This document shows positions 22,021 to 35,105 of a stretch of DNA of 64,000 nucleotides, piece after piece (within the stretch, counting starts at the first letter, position 1; each line of letters starts with the position of its first letter). The DNA is taken from NCBI RefSeq assembly GCF_963662255.1, contig NC_085051.1, forward strand, positions 56,087,101-56,151,100, given 5' to 3'. The stretch comes from Cinclus cinclus (lineage: Eukaryota; Chordata; Aves; Passeriformes; Cinclidae). The translations under genes were made by a program, and so were the position numbers. The notes below the pieces were generated by a model. It saw only the letters and a program-made list of their open reading frames with translations. It was not told the origin of the DNA and ran no database searches.

Positions 22021-23199
22021 ATGACCGCAGCGGAGAAGGTGGAGGAGCGGCTGGCGGGTCTGCGCATAGCCGGGCGCTGCGCGCCCAGCGAGGAGCCCGC
22101 CTACCTGCTGGACGTGGACACCTCCACAGCTGCCCAGCCCGGCGGCGGCCGCCTCGTGGCAGTCTGCTGTTCCAGTCAATCCATCAGGCTGTACGACAGG
22201 GAGACGCTGCGCTTCCTGCGGGAATACCGCGCCCGCCCCGGCACCCTCAGCGGGGTCAGGTTTGCCCACGCGTGCGACAGCGTGCTGTTCTCAGCCCTCA
22301 GCCGGGGCACGGTGCAGTGCTGGGATGCTCGCTCGGCCACGCGGAAGCCTGTGCGGGTGTTCAGTGGCTATCCTTCCAACGTCTTCATCAGCTTCGACGT
22401 CAGCTGCACTGACCTCATCGTTTGTGCCGGAACGGAAAAAGTGGAGAAGGACGCGTTTCTGGTGTTTTGGGATGCGAGAGGCGTTACGGACTGTGCCGGT
22501 GCCACTAAAGAACCCTTGGGAGTCTATTCTGAAAGTCACAGTGATGACATCACCAAAATCTGTTTTCATCCTGTCGAACCCAACTTGCTAGTGTCTGGGT
22601 CAACCGATGGCTTGGTGAACGTGTTTGACATCAACAAGGATAATGAAGATGATGCTTTGATATCGACTTGCAATTCAGATTCCTCAGTGAGTTCTCTTGG
22701 CTGGTCTGGGGAGGATTACAAACAGGTCTATTGCATGACACACGACGAGGGGTTCTGCTGGTGGGACATGGCTCAGCTGGACACTGAAGAACCAATAACC
22801 CTGCTGCACGATCTGGATGTCAGACAGTCGGTCTGTGCTGAAAACCACGGCCTGCATTACCTGGTGGGTGGCTTGTACCACGAAAAGGCAAAGAAACTCT
22901 TCCTGATTGGGGGAACTTCCACGGGAAACATCCACCTGATCAGCTGTGGCACCGATGGCCTGAGCCTGGTGGGGACCCTGTGTGGAGGACACTCTGCCAC
23001 CGTCCGCTCCTTCTGCTGGAGCCCCACGGATGAGTCTCTGCTGACGGGTGGAGAAGATGCTCAGCTGTTGCTATGGAAACCCGGGGCTGTGGAAAGGTCC
23101 CTCACAAAGAAAACGTCTCTGAAGATCTCTTCTTCTGTGCAGAAGAGAGTGAGAGTTCACAACACCACTCTCAAAAGCAGGAAAAAGTGCAATGCCTAA
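22021..23199 (+). CDS. WDR89: WD repeat-containing protein 89, intact single coding exon
   Basis: This encodes 392 residues, close to the roughly 387 of mammalian WDR89, with similarity along the full length. WD40 strand endings are visible as SIRLYD (residues 54-59), GTVQCWDA (96-103), FLVFWDA (146-152), GLVNVFD (197-203), GFCWWDM (244-250) and AQLLLWKP (347-354). SHSDDI (172-177) and GGHSATV (322-328) are typical His-containing repeat starts, so a beta-propeller is expected. The tail is basic (KSRKK, 385-389). WDR89 has no firmly established biochemical role; as a propeller it should be a protein-interaction scaffold. I chose the ATG at 22021 because the splice acceptor lies at 21998-21999 and family similarity begins there; an in-frame ATG at 21952 is intronic. 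The whole CDS is in one exon, as in mammals. The first 350 bases are much more GC-rich than the rest. Candidate poly(A) signals are ATTAAA at 25335 and AATAAA at 25660, with a weak TATAAA near 23434. Confidence 0.97.
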   Translation: MTAAEKVEERLAGLRIAGRCAPSEEPAYLLDVDTSTAAQPGGGRLVAVCCSSQSIRLYDRETLRFLREYRARPGTLSGVRFAHACDSVLFSALSRGTVQCWDARSATRKPVRVFSGYPSNVFISFDVSCTDLIVCAGTEKVEKDAFLVFWDARGVTDCAGATKEPLGVYSESHSDDITKICFHPVEPNLLVSGSTDGLVNVFDINKDNEDDALISTCNSDSSVSSLGWSGEDYKQVYCMTHDEGFCWWDMAQLDTEEPITLLHDLDVRQSVCAENHGLHYLVGGLYHEKAKKLFLIGGTSTGNIHLISCGTDGLSLVGTLCGGHSATVRSFCWSPTDESLLTGGEDAQLLLWKPGAVERSLTKKTSLKISSSVQKRVRVHNTTLKSRKKCNA

Positions 23200-25880
23200 A
23201 GTGGGAATCTCTGCTGTGTAGAGCTTTCCTGATGTTTAATCTCCCCAGGCAATACTTGGCTATGTTTTATTTGGAGGTCTTCTGTGGAAAGAACTGTGGT
23301 GCTTGAATTCCCCCTGGGAATGTATTTCAGTCATCAGAAGAATGCCTTTTATTTTTTTAACTTGCTAATATTAATCAGAAAAGAGTAAATGCTTGCTCCT
23401 GAGTTCTTGAACAACAGATGCTAAATCATATTATATAAACCCATTTCTGTGGTTATTTTAAGTCTCAGACAATGTTTTAAATGTGTAATGCAGGCGTGTG
23501 GCTTGCGTAATTTGTTACCTTCCCAATTATATTCTCTGGCATATTTTAAAAGCTTTTGTATTCCATGCTGTATTTTGCTTTCTTCATAGAAAACTTAATG
23601 AAATCACTCAGTTTAGTAAAAGATTTTATGTCACATCTTAATGCCTGAAGGAATTACTTCTTGATGAAACAGAAAATAAGTAGTTTTGCACTATTACATC
23701 ACTGGTTTAGAACAAGCTCATAAAGAAGCAGCTGATAGAGCCATCTTTTTCATAGCAGATATGAATGTATTCAACTAAACAGCAGCTAATTTGTATGAGT
23801 ATGAGAACTGTTAAACTGGCATTATTTCCTACATGAAAATACCCAAGAATTTTGCAAGCAGCTTCATTCTCTCCTACTAAATGCACCTGGAAGACTAGGA
23901 AGATCTTTGGTGGGTTGGAGAAATTAATGGGTGTAATTACACCAGTGGTGCTTAAAATCCCAAACCCTGACTTGAAAGGAACTGGTATCACATGCTGGGT
24001 GGGAATGCTGAAACCCAAAAATGAGCACTGCCTTCAGAGACTGTAGTTATGGAGGAACAGACTGATAAGAGGAGACTTTAACAAAACCTTTTAGAGATTT
24101 GCCTTTAGAAAACATTTCTCTCTCCAGAGGGGTTTATGCCTGGACATCCCCCAAGGAGACTTTTGTTTATTATTCCACCGAATACCATTGAGTGGTGCAA
24201 AAACATCCCTGTACTTGTAAAATGGGTGAGGCTTGAAGCTTGTTCTGCTTTGATGGCAGACTCCAACCTGGGCTCCTGGCTCTGCACACACACTCACCTC
24301 CAGCCTTCCCAGGACCGCTGCAGGCAATGGTGTTGGTGCTTAGGCTGTACTTACACATGTGCACTACAACTGAAGCCAGCACCACAGTATTTAGGAATTG
24401 CTCTGTTATACATTAGCTGGCAAAGGATTTAAGAGGGGTTCGGTTATTTTATTTCTTTTTCCCCTTGAGGGTGGCTAGGTAATTCTTTCAGAGCAAGTCC
24501 TGAACATCAGGTTTAGAGGATTATCCTGGAGTTTAGAAACAGTTTCTGAGGTACAGAACATACTCTAGTGTATGGTTACAGCTGTGCTGAAGATGCCTGA
24601 ATCATCTCTGGAATTGAGTCCTTTTGAACCACAAGTATCAAGTTTCCACAGGATGTTTCACAAACTGTTAATACCCTTTAGCCACAACTGTGAATCTGTT
24701 GTTGGTTTGGGTTTGCCTGTTGGTGATAAGTGGGATGATTCACTTGGTTTTTGTTACTGCTGGTTATTTAAAAGTGCAGCTTCTATTTGAGAATCACAGC
24801 TCTCTACAGATGTTTTTGTTGCTTGTGTTAAATTCGTGTTGCCCTCAACATCCTTATCTGTTGCTTTCCAGATTACATTGTGCTATTTTGAGATGAGGTG
24901 GGCAGTGAGTGTCAGGGCTATGATGCACCTGGGTCTTGTGCCCACTCAAGAGTTATTATCCCAGGTCACTCTTTTTTGCCTATTGTGTAACTGAGTGGAC
25001 CAAGAGCTTCAGACTCTGAATTCCCTGTAAAGCCCTCATGGGCCTGACTTGCTTCAGTGCCACATTGGGGGTGGGGGACTGAAGGATGATTCTGAGACCT
25101 ATTTCATTGCAGGTACAGTGTATAACTTGCTTTTTAGATGTTTACCCACTCTTTTCCTGGTATCTTGACACATTCAGTGGAGTAAAGCCGTCGGGTCTGT
25201 CTCATGCTTGATTTCTTGAAGACAGGTTTGTGTGCACGTAGAGAAATGCACAGAGAGGGAGCTTGTGGTTGCCTCCACTTGCTTTCAAGTGTCTGCTGAG
25301 TGAAATTCCAGTGTGCTCTGCCAGCTGCCTCTGAATTAAAGCGGCAGAGGTGGGAGTTCTGGGACTGAAGAGTTTGCAGTATGCAACCTGTGCTTGTTAT
25401 CTTGTTTCTGGATTAGGTGGATATCGATTTGTATCAGTCACAGCTGAAGCCATGATTTTCCCTGGGAAGCTGATTTCTCCCTTTTACGTGCATAACAGAA
25501 ATAGCAGTGGAAGGGAAAAAATGTGTGTCCGTGTCTTAAAATTCCGCAAAGGCACAGCAGCTGTCACGAGACTGAGGTTTGTGTTGCCTCTGAAAATACT
25601 CAATTTTGTTGTTTCCCTTTTTCTTTTGTGTTGACTTAATTTCAGGTTAATACCCATAAAATAAATATAGATGGAAACCACGTGTGAACAAGTAATTAGC
25701 ACTGCTTGCTTCTGTGAGCTGCAGACACTATTTCATAGACCACAGAGCACAGGCAGAATCCATGTGTGATCACATAAATAATAATAGACTCTAAATCAGG
25801 GTAATTTGTCCAACAATATTTAATCTCTTAGGGTTAATTTGGCATCTCCCAAGTTCGCTTCAGCATTGCTAAGAAACTCT
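23200..25880 (+). other. WDR89: WDR89 3' UTR and downstream DNA
   Basis: AT-rich sequence after the WDR89 stop without an obvious repeat or further coding exon. I found no AATAAA before 25660; ATTAAA at 25335 is the nearest strong alternative. The UTR may therefore extend about 2.1-2.5 kb, or end early at a non-canonical signal. Short open frames here carry no recognisable domain. Confidence 0.45.
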
Positions 25881-26965
25881 GAATCATCAAATCAGAGAAT
25901 GGTTTGAGTTGGAAGGGACCTTTAAAGGCCGTTTAGTCCAACCCCCCCTGCAAGGAGAAGGGATATTTTCTTCAACCAGAGCCCCATCCAACCTGACCTT
26001 GAATGTTTCCAGGGATGGGGCATCCACCACCTCTCTGGGCAACCTGTGCCAGTGTTTTACCACTCTCATTGGAAAAAATGTCTTCCTTATATATAATCTC
26101 AATCTACCCTCTCAGTTCAAAACCTTTACCCCTTGTCCCATCCCAGCAGGGTCTGCAAAAATGTTTGTCCCCATCTTTTCCATAGCCCCCTTCAGGTGTG
26201 GAAGGACTGCAGTAAGGTCTGTCCAGAGCCTTCTCTTCTCCAGGCTGCATGCCCCCATCTCAGCCTGTGTTCACAGCAGAGGTGCCCAGCCCTCTGTGCA
26301 TCTCTGTGGCCCCCTTTGAACCATCTCTCCTGTGCTGGGATCCCAGAGCTGGATGCAGCATTGCAGGTGGGCTCTCAGCAGAGGGGCAGAATGCCCTCCC
26401 TGGCCCTGCTGCCCACGCTCGGGATGGGATGCAGCCCAGGATGGGGTTGGCTTTTTGGGCTGCAAGCACACACTGCCAGCCCCTGGCCAGCCTCTCCAGC
26501 AGCAGCACTGAGTCCTTGGCAGGGCTGCTCTAGATCCCTTCATCCCCAGCCTGGATTGGTACCAAGGGCTGCCCTGACCCAGGTGCAGCACCCAGCACTT
26601 GTTCTTGTTCAGCCTCGTGAGATTCCCATGGTCCAACTTCTTGAGCTTGTGCAGGTCCCTCTGGGTGGCATCTCATCCTTCAAGAGTGTCAGCAGCACCA
26701 CTGGGCTTGGTATCATCTGCTGATCTGCAAAGGCTGCACTCAATCCCACTGTCTGTGCCATTAATTAAACAGATGATCCCAGTACAGACCCCTGAGGGAC
26801 CCCTTGACCTCTATCCGGACATTGAGCTGTTGACCATTACCCTCTGGATGTGACCATCCAGCCAATTCCTCCTCCACCCAAGAGTCCATCATCAAATCCA
26901 TCCCTCTCCAGTTCAGAAGGATGCAGTAGGGGACTGTGTCAAAGGCCTTGCAGGACTCCAGATCT
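25881..26965 (-). mobile_element. CR1 LINE fragment, about 1.1 kb
   Basis: The longest CR1 copy in the window. Its tail lies at the left (GAATGGTTTGAGTTGGAAGG). Rightwards it passes through the 3' UTR and into the end of the reverse-transcriptase ORF region, shown by strings such as GACCCCTGAGGGACCCC and AAGGCCTTGCAGGACTCCA. Frameshifts and stops break any ORF, so it is inactive. It accounts for all open frames at 25887-26853. Confidence 0.92.
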
Positions 26966-27746
26966 GACCTTTATAAAAGTTACATAATTGAAGCTGTGTG
27001 CAAGTAGCTTTTGGAAATCATCACTGTGTGAATTGTTTAACCCCAAGGGAAGCTTTAATTCCGGAAGCAGTTATCAGGTTTGTTCCAGTAAATGAAAATC
27101 AGAAATCCAGATAACTACTTAAATGCAAAAAACAATGTCTGTCTTTATTCAGAGTTTATAGTAAACCGGTTGTACGATGTATCTGAGCAGCAGGAGATTA
27201 TCCTGCTGTAAACACGTGAAAATTAACTTACTTGCATTTGGCACGTCCTGAAATTTAATCTTTGTTTATTTTTATTTTCTCTGTAATTCAAGTGCAGTAC
27301 TTGCACGCTCAGTTTTTCAAGTAAAAGACATTCAGGATGACATCCCAAAGTCTGTGGATAACTTCATCAATTACTTGAGTGTAGGATTTTACCCACACCT
27401 TGGAGTTGAGGTGGAAATTATTTGACAAATCTAAAGTTGTGAATTCATTTCTGGGTGGAATTTATTTATCCGGTTGCCAGCCATAAGCTGTTCTGTGGCC
27501 AGATTGTATATGGTACATGTCCTATGTATTCAAACTGCATATCTACGTTCAAATATCCCTTACCAGAGAAGCTGATACAGTAAAACGTTTCAAAGACATG
27601 AAATGCTGTTCCAAATGACAGCTTTCTCTTGGCTCCTGCTGTGCAGTGACTCTCTAGGTCAGAGTGTTGTGTGAAGCAATGCATTTTGTCATGGGAAGTG
27701 CTGATTTGGCCCCTGCACACTCCTGGAGCTGCATCTTGTGTTTTAC

Positions 27747-28052
27747 AGGATCTTGGACTGGTTGGGGTTGGAAGGGACCTCTGGAGATCATCTGGTCCAA
27801 CCCCCTGCTCGAGCAGCTTCACCTAAAGCAGGTTGCACAGGATTGTGATCAGGCAGGGTTTGAAAATCTCCAGGGAAAGAGAATCTACGACTCTGGACAG
27901 CCTGGGCAGTGCTCTGCCACCCTGACAATAAACAAGTTTTTCCTCATATTCAGCTAGAAAGTCCTGTGCATCAGTTTCTGCCCATTGCCCCTTGTCCTGT
28001 CACTGAAAAGAGCCTGGTTCCATCCTCTTGGCACTCACCCTTGAATATTTGT
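27747..28052 (-). mobile_element. CR1 LINE 3' fragment, different subfamily
   Basis: It has GGTTGGAAGGGACCTCTGG, GATCATCTGGTCCAACCCCC and CCCATTGCCCCTTGTCCTGT, wording typical of another CR1 subfamily in reverse orientation. The usual terminal octamer repeats at the left edge are lost or degraded. Confidence 0.88.
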
Positions 28053-31000
28053 GTTCTGGGGAGAGGCTCCCTTCTTTCAGGAGGGCATTGGGTATGGATA
28101 CAGTTAATGGCAGTGTCAGTTCATTAACAAAGCTTTTGCACTCCTGACCGAGCTGACACCCTTGCCCATCTCTTAAAGCTTGTCTGCATTTGCCATGGTT
28201 AATTTGGAGTTGTTTTTCTCCACCCCTTCAAAATGGTCTTCTGTTGTTTGGCTTCTTGCTCTCTTTTTGATGGGGTAGTGGCAAGCTGTGTTGGCACCTG
28301 CTTTTCTGAAGAGATGAGTCCTGTTCCTTTCCTCTGGGAGCTCTCCTGCCCTGTGCATGGGCTGCTGGACTCTGCACTTCCACACCACACCAAATGGAGG
28401 GTGGGAAGCAGAGGGAGGGAAGAAAAAGGGAGGTTGGCCCCCAACTGACCCTCCAACAGGGCATCTCTCCAGGGAAACCCCTTGATAAGGAGCTGGACCC
28501 TCTACCTTTTGAAATACATGTAAGAGCTTATTCTGAGCTTGATGTAAGCAGGATAGGACCTCAAATAAATTATGCAAGACTTAAACACCCTTTAAGCATA
28601 AAAGCCAGTTCCTATTTGTCTGTGAGATGAGGTTTGTCTGTGAGATTGTCTGTGTGATTTGGCAGTGAAGTGTGTGAGAGGCAGAAGGTGTTCACTCACC
28701 AGGGCTGGGTGTTCTTTGTTTGCAGGAGCAGTGAGCAGAGCCACTGGTTGAGCCACTCTTGCTCTCCCTGCTCTGCGGGAACCAATGGATTTGGGGATCC
28801 CAAGTGCCATGAAAAAAGGAGGGCAGGAGTTGGTATGGAAATGACATCTTAGGGCAGCAATTCAGTCTGTGAAAGTGCTGCTGTTGGGGTGATTACTCAG
28901 CTCCCTGGTTCCTTATCAGAGTTATTTGCTGGTAACCTATCAATCAATTCTGAGGATCTTTGATAACTTCTTGGTTTCTATTTCCTTTTTCTGCACCAGT
29001 TTGTGACCTGGCACAGCTATGTTTGCTAAGGGGAGAGGGGTTTCCTGCAGTTACTGCCACTGCAGGCATGACCTCAGCTTCCTGACAGGGTGTTCTATTC
29101 TGTCCTGCTGGGATTTCTACATGTGCGTTTCTTCCAGCCCTCCTCCTCGTGTCTTTGGATACTTTGAAATTTATATTTTGAAAGTTATCTACTTTTCTGG
29201 AAATAGAATGTCAGAAAGTACTATTCTGCATTTGCAGGAAGAGAGTATATTCTTCCTGCAATCTTGGCACCAGTATTTTTAAGGGGATAGATTACATTTT
29301 CAATAGCAATTTCAGTCTTACTCTCTGAAGATTTGATGGAGCTCCAGCCCCATAAAGGTGGTACTTGAGAAGCCTGGGGCTGCAGGAACTCAGAACAGGC
29401 AGTGAGAAGTGCTGGGAGGAGTTCAGAGCTCTCAGTGCTGATTTAAAATAGTAATTTGGAGAATTGTCCTAAAAGTGGGGAAAAAAGAAGGTTCATTAAG
29501 TCAAAATACACAGCAGGGCACTGAAGGACCTTTGCATCCCAGGTAATATATTTGATATTACTGATTTGGAGAGTATATTAGATAAAAGCTGAAGCAGTTT
29601 TAGAGTCCAGTTTTCTGGATGTTTTTAATACAGGAATTCTTGATTTTTAAAGGAATTCTTGATTTTTAAAGGAATTGAATACCTGCAAGTACAATGTATG
29701 CCAGCCCTCACTATTTCAGGTCCAGATCAAAAAATACTGAATACACACATAGCAGGCCAAACAGCTGGAAGTGGCTCCCTTAACCTTTACTGGGGCATCT
29801 GGAGAGCAATGCCCATGGACCAAGCACAGTGGTTCTGATTTATGTCTTTGATTTCACTAATGCAGATACATGAAAAATGAAGGTAGAAAGGTAGACTGAT
29901 ATGTCTTGGAAAAACTGAGGCTGACACACTTTTCTTTTGGGAACTCTGACTGGTACGTGGAGATCTCAAAGATTAATTTAAAAAGTTTTTCACTCAGACA
30001 TTTAGAGAATGCAGAGTGCAGTGTTTTCTAATAGTAATTTGGGCATCATTTGAAGGAGGGAGGCTCAGGGCTTCACTCTAGCAATGATCTGGGGGAACTG
30101 TCTCAGTTTAGGATTGATACCTGAGGGATCAGGACAAATAAGGGGATGTTCCTTGGATCAATTAGGATGGCGGTTGTACTTCACACCCCAAAACCCAAAG
30201 ACTGGCTGAGGCCAGCACTGGACAACCTAGTGTTTATTAGAAAGGAATTAGCATTTTAGAAAACAATCTTGTTTTTATAAATGAAGACACATAATGCTGT
30301 ATGGGTCAGGAGGATACCTTGAGATAGCAGCCCATCAACATGGCAGTAATAAAGATCTTATGTAACTTTCTAGATGTGTGTGGTATTAAACCACAGGTAA
30401 TTAAATAATTGTTGGAATTAATTCCTTTAGTTGGATTGAATTTATGGAGTCCTAGCTGTTGCAAACAGGAGAAAGTATTAAGGCAATTCAGGAATGTAGT
30501 AATAGGAGCACACAGGCATCCCACCACATGCCAAAGAATGAATAGTGGTGCTTTGTTAAAACATTTTGGCTAAAATAAGCCCAAATCCTTATTTATTCTT
30601 AATAATGTTATTATTTTAACATTTCTGTTGTGGTTTACTGCCAGGATGCCTAGACAGTGAGTGAGCTGTAACTCAGTTGTTCTGAGCGAGCTCAGGGCCA
30701 TGTGCAGGGGGTGAGAGCTGCTCTTCCCTCTCTTGTCCCACCTGCCAGCCAGGACACTCCTGTCTCCCACCTTTCACCTTGCTTTTGTTTCAGATGTTCT
30801 AAGTCAGCAGGTTTATTCTATTTCATGGAAGAATTTGCTCCCATTTATTTTCTAAACTGTTAGAATGCCCCAGGACTGCATTTAAATGAGACATAGCTGA
30901 AGTATTTGTGGTTTCTTACAGGGGTGTGTATTAGACCCATTTGCTGATTTATTATTAGACACATTTAATAGATTTACCAGCATGGCAAAATTAGCACGTG

Positions 31001-31655
31001 GAGAATTACCTATTTATGCATTAATACAGCAGTTTTAACTGCCTTGTCAGTACTCTTTAAATACATACACGCAAAAAAATTCCTGAGGCTTGATTATAGT
31101 TGACAATTCCTGTAGGTGGGGGTGTTTTTAGAGAGTTTTGTTGATGCAACAATTCCAAAAAGCTCCGTAGTATCTTGTAAATGAAGAGCCAGTGTTTTCC
31201 AGATGGCTCTATAAATAAATTTGGTAGATGCAGAAATAAGTGAAGGTGTTTCAAGAGCTCCAAGCGTGTTTTTGCACATAGTGCTATAGTGAGCTAATAG
31301 AGGAAATGAACTTCCTTTTGTTTCCAAAATACAAAACCCCTCCAGTTCTTAACGTTTTTTCCACCCTGCTGGGCGAGTTCAGCCACGGCACAGCTTTTCC
31401 ATGTGGATCCTGGGTTTCCACCTGTGCCACGGTCAGGAGCACAGGGAGCTCCACACAGCTCATGTGGCTGCACACCAGAACATTCTGCTGGGTCCCAATC
31501 CAAGGTCTAGGAGAATAAATCCTGCACCTGTGGCTGGCCCAGAGGAGTAAGAGCTGAGAGCAGTTGCTGCTGTGTTCGTGTCTTCCCGTTCTTTTCCCTA
31601 TTTTTTTAAAAAGATGCTTTTAACTTCCTGTGCAACCTGGTGTCATCTTACTACA
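28053..31655. other. Intergenic DNA
   Basis: No gene recognised. A 19-base string (GGAATTCTTGATTTTTAAA) is directly duplicated at about 29633-29672. Around 30100-30240 and 30630-30780 are moderately GC-rich tracts that could be old LTR pieces, but I could not define ends for them. Confidence 0.5.
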
Positions 31656-32277
31656 AAAAGAGAGTGTTACTGAACACTTGAGACAGCAGAATCCAGGTAG
31701 CCAAGAAGGCCAATGGCACCTGGTCTTTGTCAGGGCAGTGATTGTCCCCCTGTACTGGGCACTGGTGAGGCCACACCTCAAAACCTGTGTCCAGTTCTGG
31801 CCCCTCACTGCAAGAAAGACACTGAGGGGCTGGAGTGAGGCTGGAGAAGGGAACAGAGCTGTGGCGGGATCTGGAGAACAAGTCTAATGAGCAGCTGAGG
31901 GAGCTGGAGGTGTTTAACCAGGAGAAATGGAGGCTCAGGGGAGACCTTATCACTCTTTACCAGTCCCTGGCAGAAGGGTGGAGCCAGGTGGAGATCAGGC
32001 TCTGCTGGCAGGGAACAAGGAATAGGACAAGAGGAAATGGCCTCAAAGTAGACCAGGGGGAGTTAGAGTGGATGTAAAAAAAAAATTCTTCACAGAAAAG
32101 GTTGTCAAGCATCAGGTAAGGCTGTCGGGGGAGTCACCATCCCTGGAGAGTGTAAATGTATTAAGAGGTGTAGATGTGGCACTTGGGGACATGGTTCAGT
32201 GGTGGCCTTGGCAGTGCTGAGGTGATGGCTGGACTCGATCTTAGAGCTCTCTTCCAGCCATAATCATTCTGTGGTTC
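31656..32277 (+). mobile_element. CR1 LINE 3' fragment, about 620 bp
   Basis: It contains the end of the CR1 ORF2 region (TGTACTGGGCACTGGTGAGG, CCAGTTCTGGCCCCTCA), the 3' UTR (GGCACTTGGGGACATGGTTC) and a degraded terminal repeat (ATTCTGTGGTTCT). It is 5'-truncated and not coding-competent. Confidence 0.93.
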
Positions 32278-35105
32278 TAATCTCTAAGAACCTCCTGTTC
32301 CCTCCCTTATTCTTCTTGATCTCGAACAATTTCTGTTCTTTAGGCAAAGGTGAACTTGACAATTACCAGGAAAATTCCAACTCCCTGGCTCACCACACAA
32401 GTGCTGGGACAGCCCCAGAGAAACAGGAAACATGCTGTTTAAAAGAAATATTTTTAATCCCAAACTGCAGGAATGTTTCTAAGTGCTCTAAGAGCACTCT
32501 TGCTTGCTGACATTTTGGGCCATGGGGCTTCGTTCAGAATATTGAAAGAGGAGTGGGAAGTGCAGGGCATTGTGCCCACCTGCCCTTTTACCTGTTGGAT
32601 GTGCAGAGAGAACACGTGTGAGCATCCCTGCACCCTGAGAGGCTCTTTGCTCCACTTTTTGGAGCTTGGAATCACTTAGGAATGCAAAGAGCTATCAGAA
32701 AGGTTTTAATATGGTTGATATTAAAGCAACTGTGTTAAGTGGAATAGTCTAAATATATACTTATATACTTGGAATAATAAACTATTGCTAATCTCCTGGA
32801 AGAAAATGGTCCTCTGTCACTCAAAGATTATTTTTCCCAGATTTTAGACAGGATTTAAGCTGGGTTCCCCCTGTCTCCCCCCCCTCCCCCCACTATCTCT
32901 GGTATAACTAAAATAAACCGACTGTTTTTTAAAGTTATGTTACATAGTTATTCTCTAGCAATGAAATTAAAACCTCTAAACTTTAGAACCCAAATTGAAT
33001 CTAGGTTTCTAAAAGCGCAGATTTTTTTAATATAAAAAAAGGACACAGTTTGTTCCATCAGGAGGGTTTAATTACTGTATATTTCATGAGTAGAATGGTC
33101 TTGAAACCCGTTGATAAATATTGTATCGCCTTTTAGAAAATGGTTCAAAACAGCATCTGTCTTTACCTTCCTTAGGAAAGCCTTCTCTGAGTGGCACTAA
33201 CTTTTTTTGACATGTTCCCTCCCAGCTGTTCATGGTGTTCATTGTGACCAGCAGGGCCCAAGGTTTTCCTGCACAGATAAACAGCTCTGTACATGCTGCA
33301 CGTGGTGTTTTGTGGATAAACAGTGGATTGTCCTTCCAGAGAGCTTGTCCTTCGAGTCTCTCAAACAGGGAGGGGGTGCTGTATTTTTCATTTTAGACAG
33401 GGAAAGTGAGGCAAAAACCTCCTGAGCTGCACGTAAGAAATCTGTGCCAGAGCTGATCAGAATCAAGAACTCCTGCCTCTCTTCCATTTCTCTGCTCCAC
33501 AAGGCTGTTGCTGTTTTGGCCTCTTGTGGAGTTTATAATGTCATCACCAGCAGTAATTTTTTTTGTTAATTCAAAGATTTGAAGCTTGGGCTCTGGAACC
33601 CCAGAGGACAGAGAGGCAAGGGGCAGAGAGCTGATGTACTGAGGGAATAAACCACTCAAGGAAGGGGAAAGAGATGAGAACAGCAGCAAGGCAAGTCACA
33701 GCCATCAAACCAGAAACCCCCAACCTTTCCTCAGCCCCTTCCAATTTCTGTCAAGCTTTTGCAGACTAGGTGGCAGGGAGGTGGATGAACACATGACGTT
33801 AAAGAATTCTTGAGAGTCAAGCAATGGCTTGGTGGTTTCCTGAGAGCCCCTGGGGAGAGCGAGGAGGGGCAGCAGAGGAGAGAGCAGGAAAACGTTCATT
33901 TGGAAGTCAGACAAAGAGGTGATAAAACTCCTCCTAGATGTGTATCAGGCAGGAGTAAGGCAGGTGCAACCCGTGTGGCCTGTCCTGTGCTCCATCAACG
34001 CTAAACTGCAAACTCAAGGGCTCCTGAAGGGATGGCAAGGGCTCTGAGGCACCAGAGTCCTGCTGGGGGATTGTATGGCTCAGGGGGATTGTATGGCTCC
34101 AAAATGTGCTGGAGATGCAGCGAGGATCCTGTTCGTGCGAGCCTGCGGGGCACTGACAGATAATGATGGTTCAAAAAACCCAGTGGGCAAATGTTTGGAG
34201 AGAGGAGGAAGAGTCAGGACAACTGTGACCGAGATGTGCAGGAGGAGCTGGGTGCAGTGTTTGGGAACCGGCTGAGCTGTCACCCCCGCTGTTTTATGAT
34301 GATGCCCTGCAACATGATCTCTGTTTACATTTTAATAGATCCATTTAGCAAACGCAGTGCCGGGATTGCTGCCAGCTCTGTTTTCCTTGCTAATGAGTGC
34401 GAGGGGAAGTGAAACACAGGCAGGGAACCTCTTGTGCCAGTCCAGCAGGAGCTGGGCCTGGGGATGGGGCCAGTGGGGCTGAAGTTTGTGCTTAGCCTAA
34501 CTCCTGTCCCTGAGCGAGGACTTGTACCAAGCTCTGCCCTCTGCAAAGTCCAGGCTGTGATCCTCTGTAGCCTCAAGATAAAGATGAATGGAGTCTTTTT
34601 ACCACGTGTGGCAGCACCAAAGCAACCTTTTGGTGTTTTCTTTTGTATGTTTTGTCATTTAAGAGCTGGATGGGAGAACAAGAGCAGGGACGCTGAGGGT
34701 GATAGGAAGAGATGGTGTGAGATGAGAGACCATGGGGCACACAGGGGCTGTTTGCCTTCTGTCCTTTGCTGCAATGACTTGACTTGCCTGCTGTGTTCCT
34801 GTGTGGGTTTCAGAAATTGTGGGAGCTCTAAATACCACACACACTTGGGGTACAGCATTAAGTGTGTGCAGGAGCCCGGCTGTGCTTGGTGCCATTGTAC
34901 ATTATGTAGGAAGAGATGATAAACCAAGTCTGCTTCATTTCACTTTAGTTTGAAAAACCCATGGATCTCTCCTGTGACTGTTTGCTTATCAGCACTTTAG
35001 CAGTGTTGTATTTACTGGCCCAAGGGCACTGACAATCCCTTTAAAATCATCATTCTTGGAAACCTGGACAGGTCTGAAATGGCTGAGCTTTCACAGCCTC
35101 CACCA
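32278..35105. other. Intergenic DNA
   Basis: No gene recognised. A short C-rich tract (about 32868-32892) and a 17-base direct duplication (GGGGGATTGTATGGCTC, about 34065-34098) are present. 33800-34420 is somewhat GC-rich but lacks a CpG excess, a splice pair or a recognisable ORF. Confidence 0.5.

Noticed and set aside
21943..22992. Antisense open frames across WDR89
   Set aside because: They are shadows of a GC-rich coding exon with no domain of their own.
26133..26853. Open frames of up to 196 codons
   Set aside because: They lie in a reversed CR1 element and read its antisense strand.
30631..30780. Possible LTR edge beginning TGTTGTGGTTTACTGCC
   Set aside because: The first 15 bases resemble a bird LTR terminus but the similarity does not continue, so no element was called.
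31340..31600. Possible LTR with an AATAAA near 31515
   Set aside because: Suggestive base composition, but no terminal repeats or familiar internal words were found.
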